From: Ancylobacter amanitiformis
GTDB taxonomy: Bacteria > Pseudomonadota > Alphaproteobacteria > Rhizobiales > Xanthobacteraceae
Assembly: GCF_030814815.1 (NCBI RefSeq)
Contig: NZ_JAUSVR010000006.1
Span: forward strand, 224,942-288,941
Reading direction: 5' to 3'
Length of the DNA stretch: 64,000 bases
The notes beneath the pieces were generated by a model. The model worked only from the letters and a program-made list of their open reading frames with translations. It did not search any database and had not been told where the DNA came from. The stretch's first letter is position 1. Every line of letters begins with the position of its first letter. The translations under genes and the position numbers were made by a program. This document shows, piece after piece, positions 52,920 through 63,961 of this stretch.

Positions 52920-53939
52920 TCAGTTCGAATAGATCTGGTCGAACACGCCGCCATCATTGAAATGGGTGGCCTGCGCCTTGCGCCAGCCGCCGAAGGCCGG
53001 ATCGTCGATGGTCACGAGGTCGATCTTCGGGAACACCTTGGCGTACTGCTTGGCGATTTCCGGATCGCGCGGGCGGTAGAAATTCTCCGCCGCCAGTTTC
53101 TGGCCATCCTTGGTGTAGAGGAACTTCAGATACTCCTCGGCGACCGCCCGCGTGCCCTTCTTGTCCACCACCTTGTCGACCACGGCCACCGGCGGCTCGG
53201 CGAGGATGGAAAGCGAGGGCACCACGATGTCGAACCTGTCGTCGCCGAATTCCTTCTTCGACAGGAACGCCTCGTTCTCCCAGGCCAGCAGCACGTCGCC
53301 GACGCCGCGCTCGGTGAAGGTGACGGTGGAGCCGCGCGCGCCGGTGTCGAGCACGGGCACATTCTTGTAGAGCTGGCCGACAAATGCCTTCGCCTTGTCC
53401 TCGGAACCATATTTCTTGAGCGCATAGGCCCAGGCGGCGAGGTAGTTCCAGCGCGCGCCGCCCGAGGTCTTCGGGTTGGGCGTGATCACCTTGACGTCGG
53501 ATTTCAGCAGGTCGTCCCAGTCCCGGATACCCTTCGGGTTGCCCTTGCGCACGAGGAACACGATGGTCGAGGTATAGGGCGAGGAATTGTCGGGCAGGCG
53601 CTTCTGCCAGTCCTTGGCGATGAAGCCCTTGTCGGCAATGGCGTCGATGTCATAGGCCAGCGCCAGCGTGACCACATCGGCCTCGAGGCCGTCGATCACC
53701 GAGCGCGCCTGCTTGCCCGACCCGCCATGCGAGGCCTTGATCTCAACGGTCTTGCCGGTCTCGGCCTTGAACCGGTCGGCGAACAGCTTGTTGTACTGCT
53801 GGTACAATTCGCGCGTGGGATCATAGGACACGTTGAGCAGGGTGACATCCGCGGCGCGGGCCACCGGCACCAGCGCCAGCGGCGCCACCAGCGCGGCGAT
53901 CACGGCGGCGGCGGCCGTGGACCTGAAATTGAACGACAT
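52920..53939 (-). CDS. Periplasmic sulfate-binding protein
   Basis: 339-residue precursor of a sulfate ABC-transporter binding protein (Sbp/CysP). Signal peptide ends [11 protein letters not shown] at about 26. [20 protein letters not shown] and [32 protein letters not shown] are the sulfate-binding signature. The start 53939 gives the signal peptide at once. Its promoter has an AT-rich palindrome. Confidence 0.94.
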   Translation of the reverse strand: MSFNFRSTAAAAVIAALVAPLALVPVARAADVTLLNVSYDPTRELYQQYNKLFADRFKAETGKTVEIKASHGGSGKQARSVIDGLEADVVTLALAYDIDAIADKGFIAKDWQKRLPDNSSPYTSTIVFLVRKGNPKGIRDWDDLLKSDVKVITPNPKTSGGARWNYLAAWAYALKKYGSEDKAKAFVGQLYKNVPVLDTGARGSTVTFTERGVGDVLLAWENEAFLSKKEFGDDRFDIVVPSLSILAEPPVAVVDKVVDKKGTRAVAEEYLKFLYTKDGQKLAAENFYRPRDPEIAKQYAKVFPKIDLVTIDDPAFGGWRKAQATHFNDGGVFDQIYSN

Positions 53940-54027
53940 TCTGCCTCTCCCCGTCAGCGCCGAGAGCGCCGGTGAATTCCATGGCGTGAGATTTTCACGC
54001 GGCAATCATGGGGTCAATATATTTTCT

Positions 54028-54049
54028 ACATATAAAATAGATTATATGT
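54028..54049. promoter_or_regulatory. AT-rich palindrome in the cysP promoter
   Basis: Perfect 8-bp inverted repeat ACATATAA-AATAGA-TTATATGT in the only strongly AT-rich patch of the region, about 90 nt upstream of the binding-protein start. A LysR-type sulfur regulator site is likely by position. No promoter boxes can be fixed. Confidence 0.5.
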
Positions 54050-54129
54050 TTATCTTCAGCTACCGCCTGTAAATTGCCGAGGTCGAGCCGTCTCCCCCCG
54101 GGTGCTTTACCGGGCGCCGGACCGTCGAT

Positions 54130-54870
54130 TCAAAGCGTGTTGAGCAGGGTGTGAATGCCGCATTCGGTCTTGGCGCGGCCGCGCCAGCGGCCTTCCCGGC
54201 CATCTTCGCCGGCGGCGGCGCGGCTGGTGCAGGGCATGCAGCCGACCGAGGTGAAGCCCTTGGCCAGCAGCGGATGGTCCGGCAGCCTGAAATGCGCATG
54301 GGCGGCCTCGACCTCGGCGCGGTCGAGATTGGCGAGCGGGTTGAACTTCAGCCGCGCGCCGTCGCGCTCCACCACGGGAATACTGGCGCGCAGCCCGCCC
54401 TGGTAGCGCTTGCGCCCGTTCAGCCAGCCATCGAACCCTTTGAGCGCCAGCGCCAGCGGCTCCACCTTGCGGATGCGGCAGCACAGGTCCGGGTCGTTGT
54501 GCCAGAGGTCGCCCTCGCCATCGACTTCGGCAAGGCGGGCGACATCGGGCTGGATCGTGCGCACGTCGGTGAGGCCGAGCTGGCGGGTGAGCGTGTCGCG
54601 ATAGGCCAGCGTCTCCGCGAACAGCCAGCCGGTATCGAGGAAGATCACGGGAATCGCGGGATCCACCTGCGCCATATAGGCGATCAGCACCGCCGATTCC
54701 GTGCCGAAGGACGAAACGAGGCTCAGCCGCCCCGGCCCGACGGTGCGCGCGGCGGCGGCGATGATCTCGGCGGGGCCTGCCCCCTCCAGCGCGCGATTGA
54801 GCGCGTCCAGCTGCGGCTCGGCGGGGGGCGCCGCCGGCGGGAGCGGGTCGCTGTGAGGGGCGAGGTTCAT
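54130..54870 (-). CDS. cysH: Assimilatory adenylyl-sulfate (APS) reductase
   Basis: 246-residue reductase that converts activated sulfate to sulfite. The iron-sulfur cysteines are present: C130-C131 (DLCCRIRKVEPL) and a C-terminal GCMPCT, followed by ECGIHTLL at the end. This four-cysteine pattern is that of APS reductases with a [4Fe-4S] cluster rather than of the cluster-free PAPS reductase. Start overlaps the DUF934 stop. Confidence 0.92.
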   Translation of the reverse strand: MNLAPHSDPLPPAAPPAEPQLDALNRALEGAGPAEIIAAAARTVGPGRLSLVSSFGTESAVLIAYMAQVDPAIPVIFLDTGWLFAETLAYRDTLTRQLGLTDVRTIQPDVARLAEVDGEGDLWHNDPDLCCRIRKVEPLALALKGFDGWLNGRKRYQGGLRASIPVVERDGARLKFNPLANLDRAEVEAAHAHFRLPDHPLLAKGFTSVGCMPCTSRAAAGEDGREGRWRGRAKTECGIHTLLNTL

Positions 54871-55365
54871 TCCCCGACTCCGGGAGCGCTGCGCCCGAGG
54901 CGCTGGCGCAAGAGGCTGGGGCGCCGGTCGGTCGCGGGTTGATAGAACACGGTGTAGCGATGCACCGCCTCGTCGAAGGCATCGGCGTCGGCCGCCTTCG
55001 AGACCTCGATCTGGTCGAAGCCCGAGCGCTGCATCAGCAGGAACTGGTCGCGCAGCACGTTGCCGACCGCCCGCAGCGGACCCGTCCAGCCCAGCCGCTC
55101 GCGCAGCAGCCGCGCCTGGCTGTAGGCCCGCCCGTCGCGGAAGCTCGGGAAGTTGAGCGCGATCAGCGCGATCCGCCCGAGATAGGGTTCGATCTCGGCG
55201 ATCGGCCGGCTGTTCGGCCAGATCACCCCGACCGGCGCCGGCCGCTCCCTCAGCGCTTCGGCGTCCTTCAGGAAACGCTCGATGCCGATCAGCACGGCAG
55301 CGCCCTCGGGCAGCGCCTCGTCGTCGGAGACGCGCACGAACCGGTCCTCGACCGGCTTTCCATTC

Positions 55366-55379
<14 letters not shown>
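54867..55379 (-). CDS. DUF934 protein of the sulfite reductase operon
   Basis: 170 residues. The FPSFRDGRAYSQARLLRERLGWTGPLRAVGNVLRDQ block is the DUF934 signature. The family is nearly always found between cysI and cysH in alpha- and betaproteobacteria and is thought to assist sulfite reduction. Stop overlaps cysH and start overlaps cysI by 14 nt, so translation is coupled. Confidence 0.88.
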
Positions 55380-57021
<1,642 letters not shown>

Positions 57022-57053
57022 TGTCGGGCTTCGCCTCTTGCGTCGTCAGTTCG

Positions 57054-57362
57054 TCAATGCGGCAGCTCGAAGGTCGGGCCGGCGACGCGGATACGCTCGC
57101 GCAGGTTGCCGGGCGCGATCGCGCCATCCGCCTCGATAACCACCGGCGCCACATAGGCGCCCACCGCATCCGTGTCACGTTTCTGCGCGCTGGCGAGCAG
57201 CGCGATGGCCTGGTCCGCCGTGGTCACGATGACCGCATCGGCGAGGTTGGGCGACCAGCCCTCCTGCGCGGTGCGCCACACCACAGCCCCGTCCGTCAGC
57301 CGGTTCGCCGTTACCGCGACGGGGCCGTTGACCTTCAGTTTCTGCTGTTGGGGGGACGCCAT
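57054..57362 (-). CDS. DUF2849 protein
   Basis: 102-residue small protein with the family blocks VNGPVAVTANRLTDGAVVWRTAQEGW and DTDAVGAYVAPVVIE. It is the first gene of the cysI operon and lies 32 nt before cysI. In related bacteria it often follows a siroheme synthase gene (cysG), which is not present here. Function unknown. Confidence 0.85.
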   Translation of the reverse strand: MASPQQQKLKVNGPVAVTANRLTDGAVVWRTAQEGWSPNLADAVIVTTADQAIALLASAQKRDTDAVGAYVAPVVIEADGAIAPGNLRERIRVAGPTFELPH

Positions 57363-57497
57363 GGCGCATTAATTTCCTGTTGACGGATGGGTTAGGGGTG
57401 ATAACACCAATTTAGAACGTGCAAAAGAAATAAATGCACGAAAATTACGTGTAATTAGTTCCCGCACAGACGGGCCACGATAAACCGGGTTCTCATC
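57363..57497. promoter_or_regulatory. Divergent cys control region
   Basis: Short AT-rich region between the reduction operon (minus) and the activation operon (plus). It contains CGTGCA-N11-TGCACG (57418-57440) and the perfect palindrome AATTAC-GT-GTAATT (57443-57456). One LysR-type regulator such as CysB could control both directions from here. Confidence 0.55.
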
Positions 57498-58304
57498 ATG
57501 TCCACCGCCGATGATCGGCTCGACGAGCTCGAGGCTCAGAGCATCTACATATTCCGCGAGGCTTTCGCGCGAATGAAGCGCATGGCGCTCCTGTGGTCGC
57601 TCGGCAAGGATTCCAACGTGATGATCTGGCTGGCGAGGAAAGCGTTCCTCGGCCATGTCCCGTTTCCCGTGCTTCATGTCGATACCGGCAGGAAGTTCAG
57701 GGAAATGTATGATTTCCGCGACCATTATTCCCGCGAATGGGGGCTCGACCTGCGCGTCGACCCGTGCCCGCCGCTGGAGCAGATGGACCCGACCCTGCCG
57801 CCGGCCACCCGCTCGGCCGCGCGCAAGACCGAAGGGCTGAAGCTGGCGCTGGAGAAATACGGCTTCGACGCCGTGGTCGCCGGCATCCGCCGCGACGAGG
57901 AGGCGACCCGCGCCAAGGAGCGGGTATTCTCCCCGCGCGGGCTGGAAGGCGACTGGAACGTGCGCGAGCAGCCGCCGGAATTCTGGGATCACTTCAACGC
58001 CACGCTGCCGGCCGGCGCGCATTTACGCGTGCACCCGATCCTGCATTGGACCGAGCTGGATATCTGGGCCTACACGAAGCGGGAGAACATTCCCGTCATC
58101 CCGCTGTATTTCGCGAAGGACGGCAAGCGCTACCGCTCGCTGGGCGATCAGGACATCACCTTCCCGGTGGCGTCGGAGGCGGCGACCATTGACGAGATTC
58201 TCGTCGAACTCGCCACCACCAAGGTGCCCGAGCGGTCCGGCCGCGCCATGGACCATGAGTCCGAGGATTCCTTCGAGCGGCTGCGCGTCGCCGGTTATCT
58301 GTGA
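57498..58304 (+). CDS. cysD: Sulfate adenylyltransferase subunit 2
   Basis: 268-residue ATP-pyrophosphatase-type subunit. [17 protein letters not shown] is the PP-loop near 34-50, and [22 protein letters not shown] and [10 protein letters not shown] are highly conserved. With CysN it makes APS from sulfate and ATP. It lies 11 nt before cysNC. Confidence 0.95.
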   Translation: MSTADDRLDELEAQSIYIFREAFARMKRMALLWSLGKDSNVMIWLARKAFLGHVPFPVLHVDTGRKFREMYDFRDHYSREWGLDLRVDPCPPLEQMDPTLPPATRSAARKTEGLKLALEKYGFDAVVAGIRRDEEATRAKERVFSPRGLEGDWNVREQPPEFWDHFNATLPAGAHLRVHPILHWTELDIWAYTKRENIPVIPLYFAKDGKRYRSLGDQDITFPVASEAATIDEILVELATTKVPERSGRAMDHESEDSFERLRVAGYL

Positions 58305-58315
58305 GAGGGGCGATC

Positions 58316-60256
58316 ATGTCCGCCAACGTCACCGTTCTTCCCTCCGCCCCCGTCGACGCGGCCGACCGGCAATTGGTGCGCATCGTCATTGTCGGCCATG
58401 TCGACCACGGCAAGTCGACACTGATCGGCCGCCTGCTGCACGAGACCGGCGGCATCCCCGCCGCCAAGATCGAGCATCTGAAGGCGATTTCCGCCCGGCG
58501 CGGCATGCCGTTCGAATGGTCGTTCCTGCTCGACAGCCTGCAGGCCGAGCGCGATCAGGGCATCACCATCGACACCAGCCAGATCCGTTTCCGCACCCCC
58601 TCGCGCGACATCATCCTGATCGACGCGCCGGGCCATGCGGAATTCCTGCGCAACATGATCACCGGCGCCTCGCAGGCGGACGCGGCGCTGCTGCTGATCG
58701 ACGCCGCCGAGGGCGTGCGCGACCAGACCCGACGTCACGGCTATCTCCTGCACCTGCTCGGCGTGCGGCAGGTGACGGTGGTGGTGAACAAGATGGACCG
58801 CGTCGATTATGACGAGGCGGTCTTCCGCGCCATCGAGAGCGAAATCATCGCCTATCTCGCCGGGCTCGGCGTGCAGGCGAGCGTCGTCATCCCGATTTCC
58901 GCCCGCGAGGGCGACGGCGTCGCGACGCGCGGCACGCGCACGCCCTGGTTCACCGGGCCGACCGTGCTGGAGGCGCTGGACCAGTTCGAGCCGGCCCGCG
59001 CCCCGCAGGAACTGGCGCTGCGCATGCCGGTGCAGGCGGTCTACAAGTTCGACGACCGGCGCATCGTGGCCGGGCGCATCGAGACCGGCGGCCTGAGCGT
59101 GGGACAGGAAGTCGTCTTCCAGCCTTCCGGCAAGAGTGCGGTAGTGAAGACCATCGAGACATGGCCGGTGCCGGCGGCGGGCGAGGAGGTGACGGCGCTG
59201 CACGCCGGCAACGCCGCCGCGCTCACGCTCGACCGCGAAATCTTCGTCGAACGCGGCGAAATCCTGTCCGTGCCCTCCGCCCGCCCGCGCGCCACGCGGC
59301 GCATCCGCGTGCGGCTGTTCTGGCTGGCGGAGGAGGCGCTGGAGGTCGGCACGACGCTGATCGCCCGGCTCGCCACCTCGGAATCGCGCGCCACCGTCGC
59401 GGCGGTGCATGAAGTGGTCGATCCCGGCCACCTCTCCACCTTCGAATCCAAGCGCATCGGCCGCAACCAGGTCGGCGAGGTGGAACTGTTGCTCTCCCGG
59501 CCGATCGCCGCCGATCCGCATCGGCTGAACCCGCGCACCGGCCGCGTCGCGCTGGAGCTCGGCGGGCGCATTGCCGGCGGCGGGCTCGTGATCTCGGTGC
59601 TCGATGGCGAGGCGGCGCAGCCGGCGCCGGCGGCGCGCCACATCACGCCCGTGGCCTCCGCCGTGACGCGGGAGGAGCGGCTCGCCCGCTTCGGCAATGC
59701 TGGCGCGGTGGTGTGGCTCACCGGGCTTTCCGGCTCCGGCAAGTCGACGCTGGCGCGGGCGCTGGAGCGCCGGCTGTTCGATCGCGGCGCTCTTGTCACG
59801 CTGCTCGATGGCGACACGCTGCGCGCCGGGCTGAACAGCGATCTCGGCTTTTTCGATGCCGACCGGGCCGAGAATAACCGCCGGCTCGGCGAAGTGGCGA
59901 GCCTGCTCAAGGGCCTCGGCCATGTCGTGCTGGTGGCGGCGGTCTCGCCCTCGGCGCAGGCGCGGGCGCAGGTGCGCGCCGTCGTCGGGCCGGGCTTCTT
60001 CGAGGTGCATGTCTCGGCGCCGCTGGAACTGTGCGAGCAGCGCGACCCCAAGGGGCTCTATGCCAAGGCCCGCGCCGGCGAAATTCGCGGCTTCACCGGC
60101 ATCGATGCGCCCTATGAAGCCCCGATCACGCCCGAACTGGTGGTGGAGACCGACAAGCTCGACCTCGCCGCCGGGGTCGACCGCATCGAGGCCCTGCTGG
60201 CCGAGGCCGGCGTGTTCCAGCTGCGCCCGGCGGCGGCGGACGATACCGGCTTGTGA
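58316..60256 (+). CDS. cysN: Bifunctional sulfate adenylyltransferase subunit 1/APS kinase
   Basis: 646-residue CysNC fusion. The GTPase half has [18 protein letters not shown] near 25-42, DAPGHAEFL and NKMDRVD; the APS kinase half begins near 460 with [17 protein letters not shown], followed by [16 protein letters not shown]. It therefore activates sulfate to APS and on to PAPS. ATG 58316 is preferred, giving 11 nt from cysD. Confidence 0.95.
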   Translation: MSANVTVLPSAPVDAADRQLVRIVIVGHVDHGKSTLIGRLLHETGGIPAAKIEHLKAISARRGMPFEWSFLLDSLQAERDQGITIDTSQIRFRTPSRDIILIDAPGHAEFLRNMITGASQADAALLLIDAAEGVRDQTRRHGYLLHLLGVRQVTVVVNKMDRVDYDEAVFRAIESEIIAYLAGLGVQASVVIPISAREGDGVATRGTRTPWFTGPTVLEALDQFEPARAPQELALRMPVQAVYKFDDRRIVAGRIETGGLSVGQEVVFQPSGKSAVVKTIETWPVPAAGEEVTALHAGNAAALTLDREIFVERGEILSVPSARPRATRRIRVRLFWLAEEALEVGTTLIARLATSESRATVAAVHEVVDPGHLSTFESKRIGRNQVGEVELLLSRPIAADPHRLNPRTGRVALELGGRIAGGGLVISVLDGEAAQPAPAARHITPVASAVTREERLARFGNAGAVVWLTGLSGSGKSTLARALERRLFDRGALVTLLDGDTLRAGLNSDLGFFDADRAENNRRLGEVASLLKGLGHVVLVAAVSPSAQARAQVRAVVGPGFFEVHVSAPLELCEQRDPKGLYAKARAGEIRGFTGIDAPYEAPITPELVVETDKLDLAAGVDRIEALLAEAGVFQLRPAAADDTGL

Positions 60257-60321
60257 GCCACGGAGCGTTGTCTTGGAAAGTCATGCCGGATCGCCTGGTC
60301 GGTCGTCCGGGATGACGCTCT

Positions 60322-61074
60322 CTACGCCCAGATGGCGATCGGCAGGCCGTGCGCATCCCGCTCGGGCGGGGAGGGGAAGCTGATCGCCTCCCCCCGCGCG
60401 ATGCGCCCTGCCGTCCATGCGGCGGCGCAGGCATCGAGGAGGTCGTCCTCGCCCACGCTGATCGCGCGTGCCGTGAAAGGCGCGAGCGGGCCGGGCGGAA
60501 AGCCCGCACGCTCCAGCAGCGCGCGGCGCAGCAGGAGGCCCGGCTTGTGCGGGGCGTTCTTCACCTTCTTCGGCAGAGCGAGCGGGGTCTCGCCATTCAT
60601 CATCCGGAAGCTCACTTCCGGGTGGCATTCGAACACGCGTGGCTGCAGCGCGGGATTGCCGCGCAGCCAGCGGTCGAGCTCGATGATTTTCGGGAAGATG
60701 TGAAAGCCCTGCCTGGCCACGGCGCGCGGCGGCTCGGAGGTCGCGCGGGCAATGGCGCAAGCGTGGCGGTAGCGCTCGTCTTCGGCCATGGTGGCGTCGA
60801 CCCCGGCCTGGGCCGCGGCGCGCGAGGGCATGGAAAACACGCTCGATTGCCGCCCGCCCAGCAGCGGGCGTACCAGCCGCTCCGGCGCGCGGCCCTTCGC
60901 CATCACCTGCTCGGGCAGCCCGATCGGCATGTCCACCGCGAGAATATCCGGGCGCGACGGCCGGTCGAACAACTCGGCGAGCCGCGTGACCCGCTCGGCG
61001 CGGGCGGTGCCGTCCGGCTCGACGATCACCACCGCCCAGCCGCCTTTGCATCCGTCCGCGCCGGCGACGCGCAT
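60322..61074 (-). CDS. DUF429 family protein
   Basis: 250-residue protein. GADGCKGGWAVVIVE at the start and ILAVDMPIGLPE, then VFSMPSRAAAQA, are the DUF429 signature, with a late DDLLDACAAAWTA helix. The fold is RNase H-like and the conserved acidic residues are present, but no function is proven. It converges with cysNC. Confidence 0.85.
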   Translation of the reverse strand: MRVAGADGCKGGWAVVIVEPDGTARAERVTRLAELFDRPSRPDILAVDMPIGLPEQVMAKGRAPERLVRPLLGGRQSSVFSMPSRAAAQAGVDATMAEDERYRHACAIARATSEPPRAVARQGFHIFPKIIELDRWLRGNPALQPRVFECHPEVSFRMMNGETPLALPKKVKNAPHKPGLLLRRALLERAGFPPGPLAPFTARAISVGEDDLLDACAAAWTAGRIARGEAISFPSPPERDAHGLPIAIWA

Positions 61075-61097
61075 GGCGTATCTCCCGAGCGGCTCCG

Positions 61098-61204
61098 CTA
61101 GAGCTTTTCCGGTGAATTCCGGTTCACCGAAAAAGCTCTAGGTTATTGTTCTGACGTATTTTCTTCACGCGAACCGGAATCCACGTCGCTCGAAAATGCT
61201 CTAG
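61098..61204. repeat. CTAGAGC palindromic intergenic repeat
   Basis: A two-part element. Part one is CTAGAGCTTTT (61098-61108) and its complement (61131-61141) with an inner GGTGAA/TTCACC pair. Part two runs through TTCTTCACGCGAACCGG to GAAAATGCTCTAG (end about 61204). It matches the family of TAGAGCATTTTCGAGCG-type repeats I know from Hyphomicrobiales. Its end supplies the TAG stop of the FAD oxidoreductase gene. Confidence 0.8.
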
Positions 61205-62373
61205 ATGATGTTCAACTCGGCATGCGGGCGCTGGGCCACGATCCGCTCATAGCCGAACACGTCGAGATCGAGCGAGACCGAGCGCCCCCGCGTGATCCAC
61301 TCGGCGATGGCGCGGCCGGCGGCGGGCGCCTGCTGCAGGCCGTGGCCGGAGAAGCCGTTCATGAAATAGAAATTGGCGACTTCCGGATGCGGGCCGATCA
61401 CCGCATTGTGGTCGAGCAGGTTCATCTCGTAATGGCCGGCCCAGGCGCGGACCACCTTGAGTTCCTCCATTGCCGGGATGCGATGGGCGAGATGCGGCCA
61501 GATACCGTCCTCGAATACCGACCAGTCGACCTCGAAATCACCGTCCGCATCCGGGTCCTGGTCCTCGGGCGGCGGCGCGCCGCAGATCTGGTAGGCCCCT
61601 TCCGGCCGGATGTAGAAGCCCGAGGGGTCGACCAGCAGCGGCAGCCTGGGCAGCGGCGTGCGGCAATGCACGACGAACACGCAGCGCTTGCGCCCCTCCA
61701 CCGGCAGCGCGATATCCGCCATGGCGGCCACCCGCCCGCCGCGCGGACCGGCGGCATTGACCAGCGCGCCGCACCCGAAGCGCCGCCCGTCCTTGAGCGT
61801 GGCACCGGTGATGCGGTTGCCCGCGCGCGCGATGTCGACCACTTCGCCGGTGATGAACACCGCGCCGCGGGCCTTGGCTGCCGCGCGCATGCCGGAGAGG
61901 AAGGCATGCGCGTCGAACCAGCCCTCGCCGGTGAGCCCATAGGCGCCGGCGACGATGCCTTCCACGTTCAGCCAGGGGAAGGTGGCCGTCAGCCGCTCAG
62001 GGTCGAGCAGGGCGATATTGGCCCCTTCCGCCTGCTGTATCCGGTGATTGGCTTCCAGGATGTGCCGCCCCGCCTCGCTGGCGAGGATGAGATAGCCGCC
62101 TTCGTGCCAGGCGAGATCGACATCAGCCTCGAAACGCTCGCTTGCATTCCGGATGAAGTCGAGGCCGAACAGCGACATGCGGATGTTCTCGGGGATCGAG
62201 AACTGCTGGCGCAGCGAGGCGGCCGACAGCGTCGTGGAGGAATGCGCGAAGGTGGTATCGCGCTCGATCACCGCCACGCGGCCCTTGAAGGCCGGGTCGA
62301 GGGTGAGGAAATAGGCCGCCGCCGCACCCATGATCGCGCCGCCGACAATGAGAACCTCGAAAGTATCGTCCAT
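61201..62373 (-). CDS. FAD-dependent oxidoreductase (DAO family)
   Basis: 390-residue flavoprotein of the glycine/D-amino-acid oxidase family. FAD loop VLIVGGAIMGAAAAYFL (7-23), STTLSAASLRQQFSIPENIRMS and a C-terminal GFSGHGLQQAPAAGRAIAEWI. Substrate unknown; secondary or N-methylated amino acids are typical. It is divergent from the CitE-like gene, 122 nt apart. The stop codon lies in a palindromic repeat. Confidence 0.85.
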   Translation of the reverse strand: MDDTFEVLIVGGAIMGAAAAYFLTLDPAFKGRVAVIERDTTFAHSSTTLSAASLRQQFSIPENIRMSLFGLDFIRNASERFEADVDLAWHEGGYLILASEAGRHILEANHRIQQAEGANIALLDPERLTATFPWLNVEGIVAGAYGLTGEGWFDAHAFLSGMRAAAKARGAVFITGEVVDIARAGNRITGATLKDGRRFGCGALVNAAGPRGGRVAAMADIALPVEGRKRCVFVVHCRTPLPRLPLLVDPSGFYIRPEGAYQICGAPPPEDQDPDADGDFEVDWSVFEDGIWPHLAHRIPAMEELKVVRAWAGHYEMNLLDHNAVIGPHPEVANFYFMNGFSGHGLQQAPAAGRAIAEWITRGRSVSLDLDVFGYERIVAQRPHAELNII

Positions 62374-62495
62374 GATCCGTGTCCGCTGGGGAGTTTCTGC
62401 GCCATCGCCTCGCCCGGCCGACAGTGTCGGGTTGGCAGTGTCCCGGCGAGGCGGATAGGCTCAATTCAGCCGTTTGCCAATTAGTCGAGCGAATC

Positions 62496-63395
62496 ATGAC
62501 AGCTTTCGTCCGTCCCCGCCGCAGCGCACTCTACATGCCCGGCTCGAATGCCCGCGCGATGGAGAAGGCGCGCACGCTTCCCGTGGACGCCATCATCATC
62601 GATCTCGAGGATGCCGTGGCGCCCGATGCCAAGCCGCAGGCGCGCGACGAGGTGGCAGCCACGCTGGCGCAGGGCGGCTTCGGCCCGCGCGAGGTGGTGG
62701 TGCGTGTCAATGGCCCCGAGACGCCCTGGTTCGAGGAGGATCTCGCGTGCATGGCCAGAGCCAGCGCGGCGGGGGCGGGGCCGGATGCCGTGCTGATTCC
62801 CAAGGTCGGCGACGCCGAGACGCTGCGCCTCGTCGGCCGGCGGCTGGAGGCGCTCGGCACGCCGGCCGCGCTCGGGGTATGGGCGATGATCGAGACGCCG
62901 ATCGCCGTGCTCCGGGCGCTCGACATCGCGCTCGCGGCGCGCGACCCGCTCACGCGGCTGCGCGTACTGGTGCTGGGCACCAACGATCTGGCCAAGGAAA
63001 CCGGCGCGCGCATCCTGCCCGGGCGGGCGCCCATGCAGGCCTGGCTGTCGCATTGCGTGCTGGCGGCCCGGGCCGGCGGGGCGGAGGTGCTGGACGGCGT
63101 CTGGAACGATTTTCGCGACGTGGCCGGCTTCGCGAGCGAATGCGTGCAGGCGGCCGATCTTGGTTTCGACGGCAAGACGCTGATCCATCCCGGCCAGATC
63201 GAGCCATGCAATGCCGCCTTCACGCCCCCATGTGAGGAAATCACCGCCGCGCGCGGGCTGATCGAGCTGTTCGACCGGCCGGAGAACGCAGCCAAGGGCG
63301 TGCTGCAGATCGAGGGGCGGATGTATGAGCGCATGCATGCCGACATCGCCCGCAAGAGAGTGGCGCTGGCCGACGCGATCGCCGCGCGGCCGTGA
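62496..63395 (+). CDS. CitE-like CoA-ester lyase (HpcH/HpaI family)
   Basis: 299-residue aldolase-type lyase. RSALYMPGSNARAMEKARTLPVDAIIIDLEDAVAPDAK carries the metal Asp/Glu of the active site, and VLIPKVGDAETL, VWAMIETPIAVL and GFDGKTLIHPGQIEPCNAAF follow the citrate lyase beta/malyl-CoA lyase pattern. The substrate is likely malyl-CoA or citramalyl-CoA; no citrate lyase partner genes are near. Confidence 0.85.
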   Translation: MTAFVRPRRSALYMPGSNARAMEKARTLPVDAIIIDLEDAVAPDAKPQARDEVAATLAQGGFGPREVVVRVNGPETPWFEEDLACMARASAAGAGPDAVLIPKVGDAETLRLVGRRLEALGTPAALGVWAMIETPIAVLRALDIALAARDPLTRLRVLVLGTNDLAKETGARILPGRAPMQAWLSHCVLAARAGGAEVLDGVWNDFRDVAGFASECVQAADLGFDGKTLIHPGQIEPCNAAFTPPCEEITAARGLIELFDRPENAAKGVLQIEGRMYERMHADIARKRVALADAIAARP

Positions 63396-63400
63396 GGCCT

Positions 63401-63445
63401 GCGGCTGCCAGATATGCCGCAGCCAGACATGCGGCTGCCAGACAG
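63401..63445. repeat. Three 15-nt tandem repeats between the lyase and DUF1737 genes
   Basis: GCGGCTGCCAGATAT, GCCGCAGCCAGACAT and GCGGCTGCCAGACAG follow each other directly after the lyase stop and shortly before the DUF1737 start, whose ribosome site GTGAGGACGAG comes next. Confidence 0.88.
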
Positions 63446-63463
63446 TGGAGTGAGGACGAGACG

Positions 63464-63667
63464 ATGAAGCTCTATCGCTATCTGACCGGACCGGACGACG
63501 TTTCCTTCTGCAAGCGCGTCTCGGCGGCGCTAAACAAAGGCTGGCAGCTCCAGGGGAGCCCAACCCTGACCTTCGATCCGGTGAAGGGTCGGGTGATTTG
63601 CGGGCAGGCGATCATCAAGGAAGTCGAGGGCGACTGGTCCGACGACGTGGTGCTTTCCGACCACTGA
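63464..63667 (+). CDS. DUF1737 small protein
   Basis: 67-residue protein. YRYLTGPDDVSFCKRVSAALNKGWQLQGSPT is the DUF1737 pattern, followed by GQAIIKEV. The function of the family is unknown. It probably shares a transcript with the lyase gene. Confidence 0.8.
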   Translation: MKLYRYLTGPDDVSFCKRVSAALNKGWQLQGSPTLTFDPVKGRVICGQAIIKEVEGDWSDDVVLSDH

Positions 63668-63931
63668 GCGGGTGCCCGAACACCAGTCGTGGTGCCGGTT
63701 TGCCGGGCAAATGGCGCGTGAAACTGCCCCGTCCCGAGGCAGATGGCGGCCGGATCCGGAGGGCCGGGAACGCCAGATTTTTCGCCTCGTGAGGGGCCGG
63801 AAAACCCGCCGAGAGGCTCCGCGAAAAAAAGGGACAGAAACGCTAACCAATTGAAAGGTAAGCATTTCTTACGATCCGAAGGCCAGTCATCCACAGCGTC
63901 GTGGCCCTGTCATTTTTCTGCAAGAAGGCCG
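63668..63931. other. Intergenic region upstream of the terminal promoter
   Basis: About 260 nt without a supported gene. The second half contains A/T-rich patches (CGAAAAAAAGGG near 63823 and GCTAACCAATTGAAAGG near 63842) that could serve as an UP-type element for the promoter that follows. Confidence 0.5.
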
Positions 63932-63961
63932 TTGACAGATTGGGATGGCGGCCCCTATAAA
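63932..63961 (+). promoter_or_regulatory. Strong sigma-70 promoter, rRNA type
   Basis: A consensus -35 box TTGACA (63932-63937) and -10 box TATAAA (63956-63961) are 18 nt apart. The following GCGCCCATCGACGCGGCG and the leader-like sequence to the window end are as seen before 16S rRNA operons in Hyphomicrobiales. The rRNA gene itself is not in the window. Confidence 0.7.
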
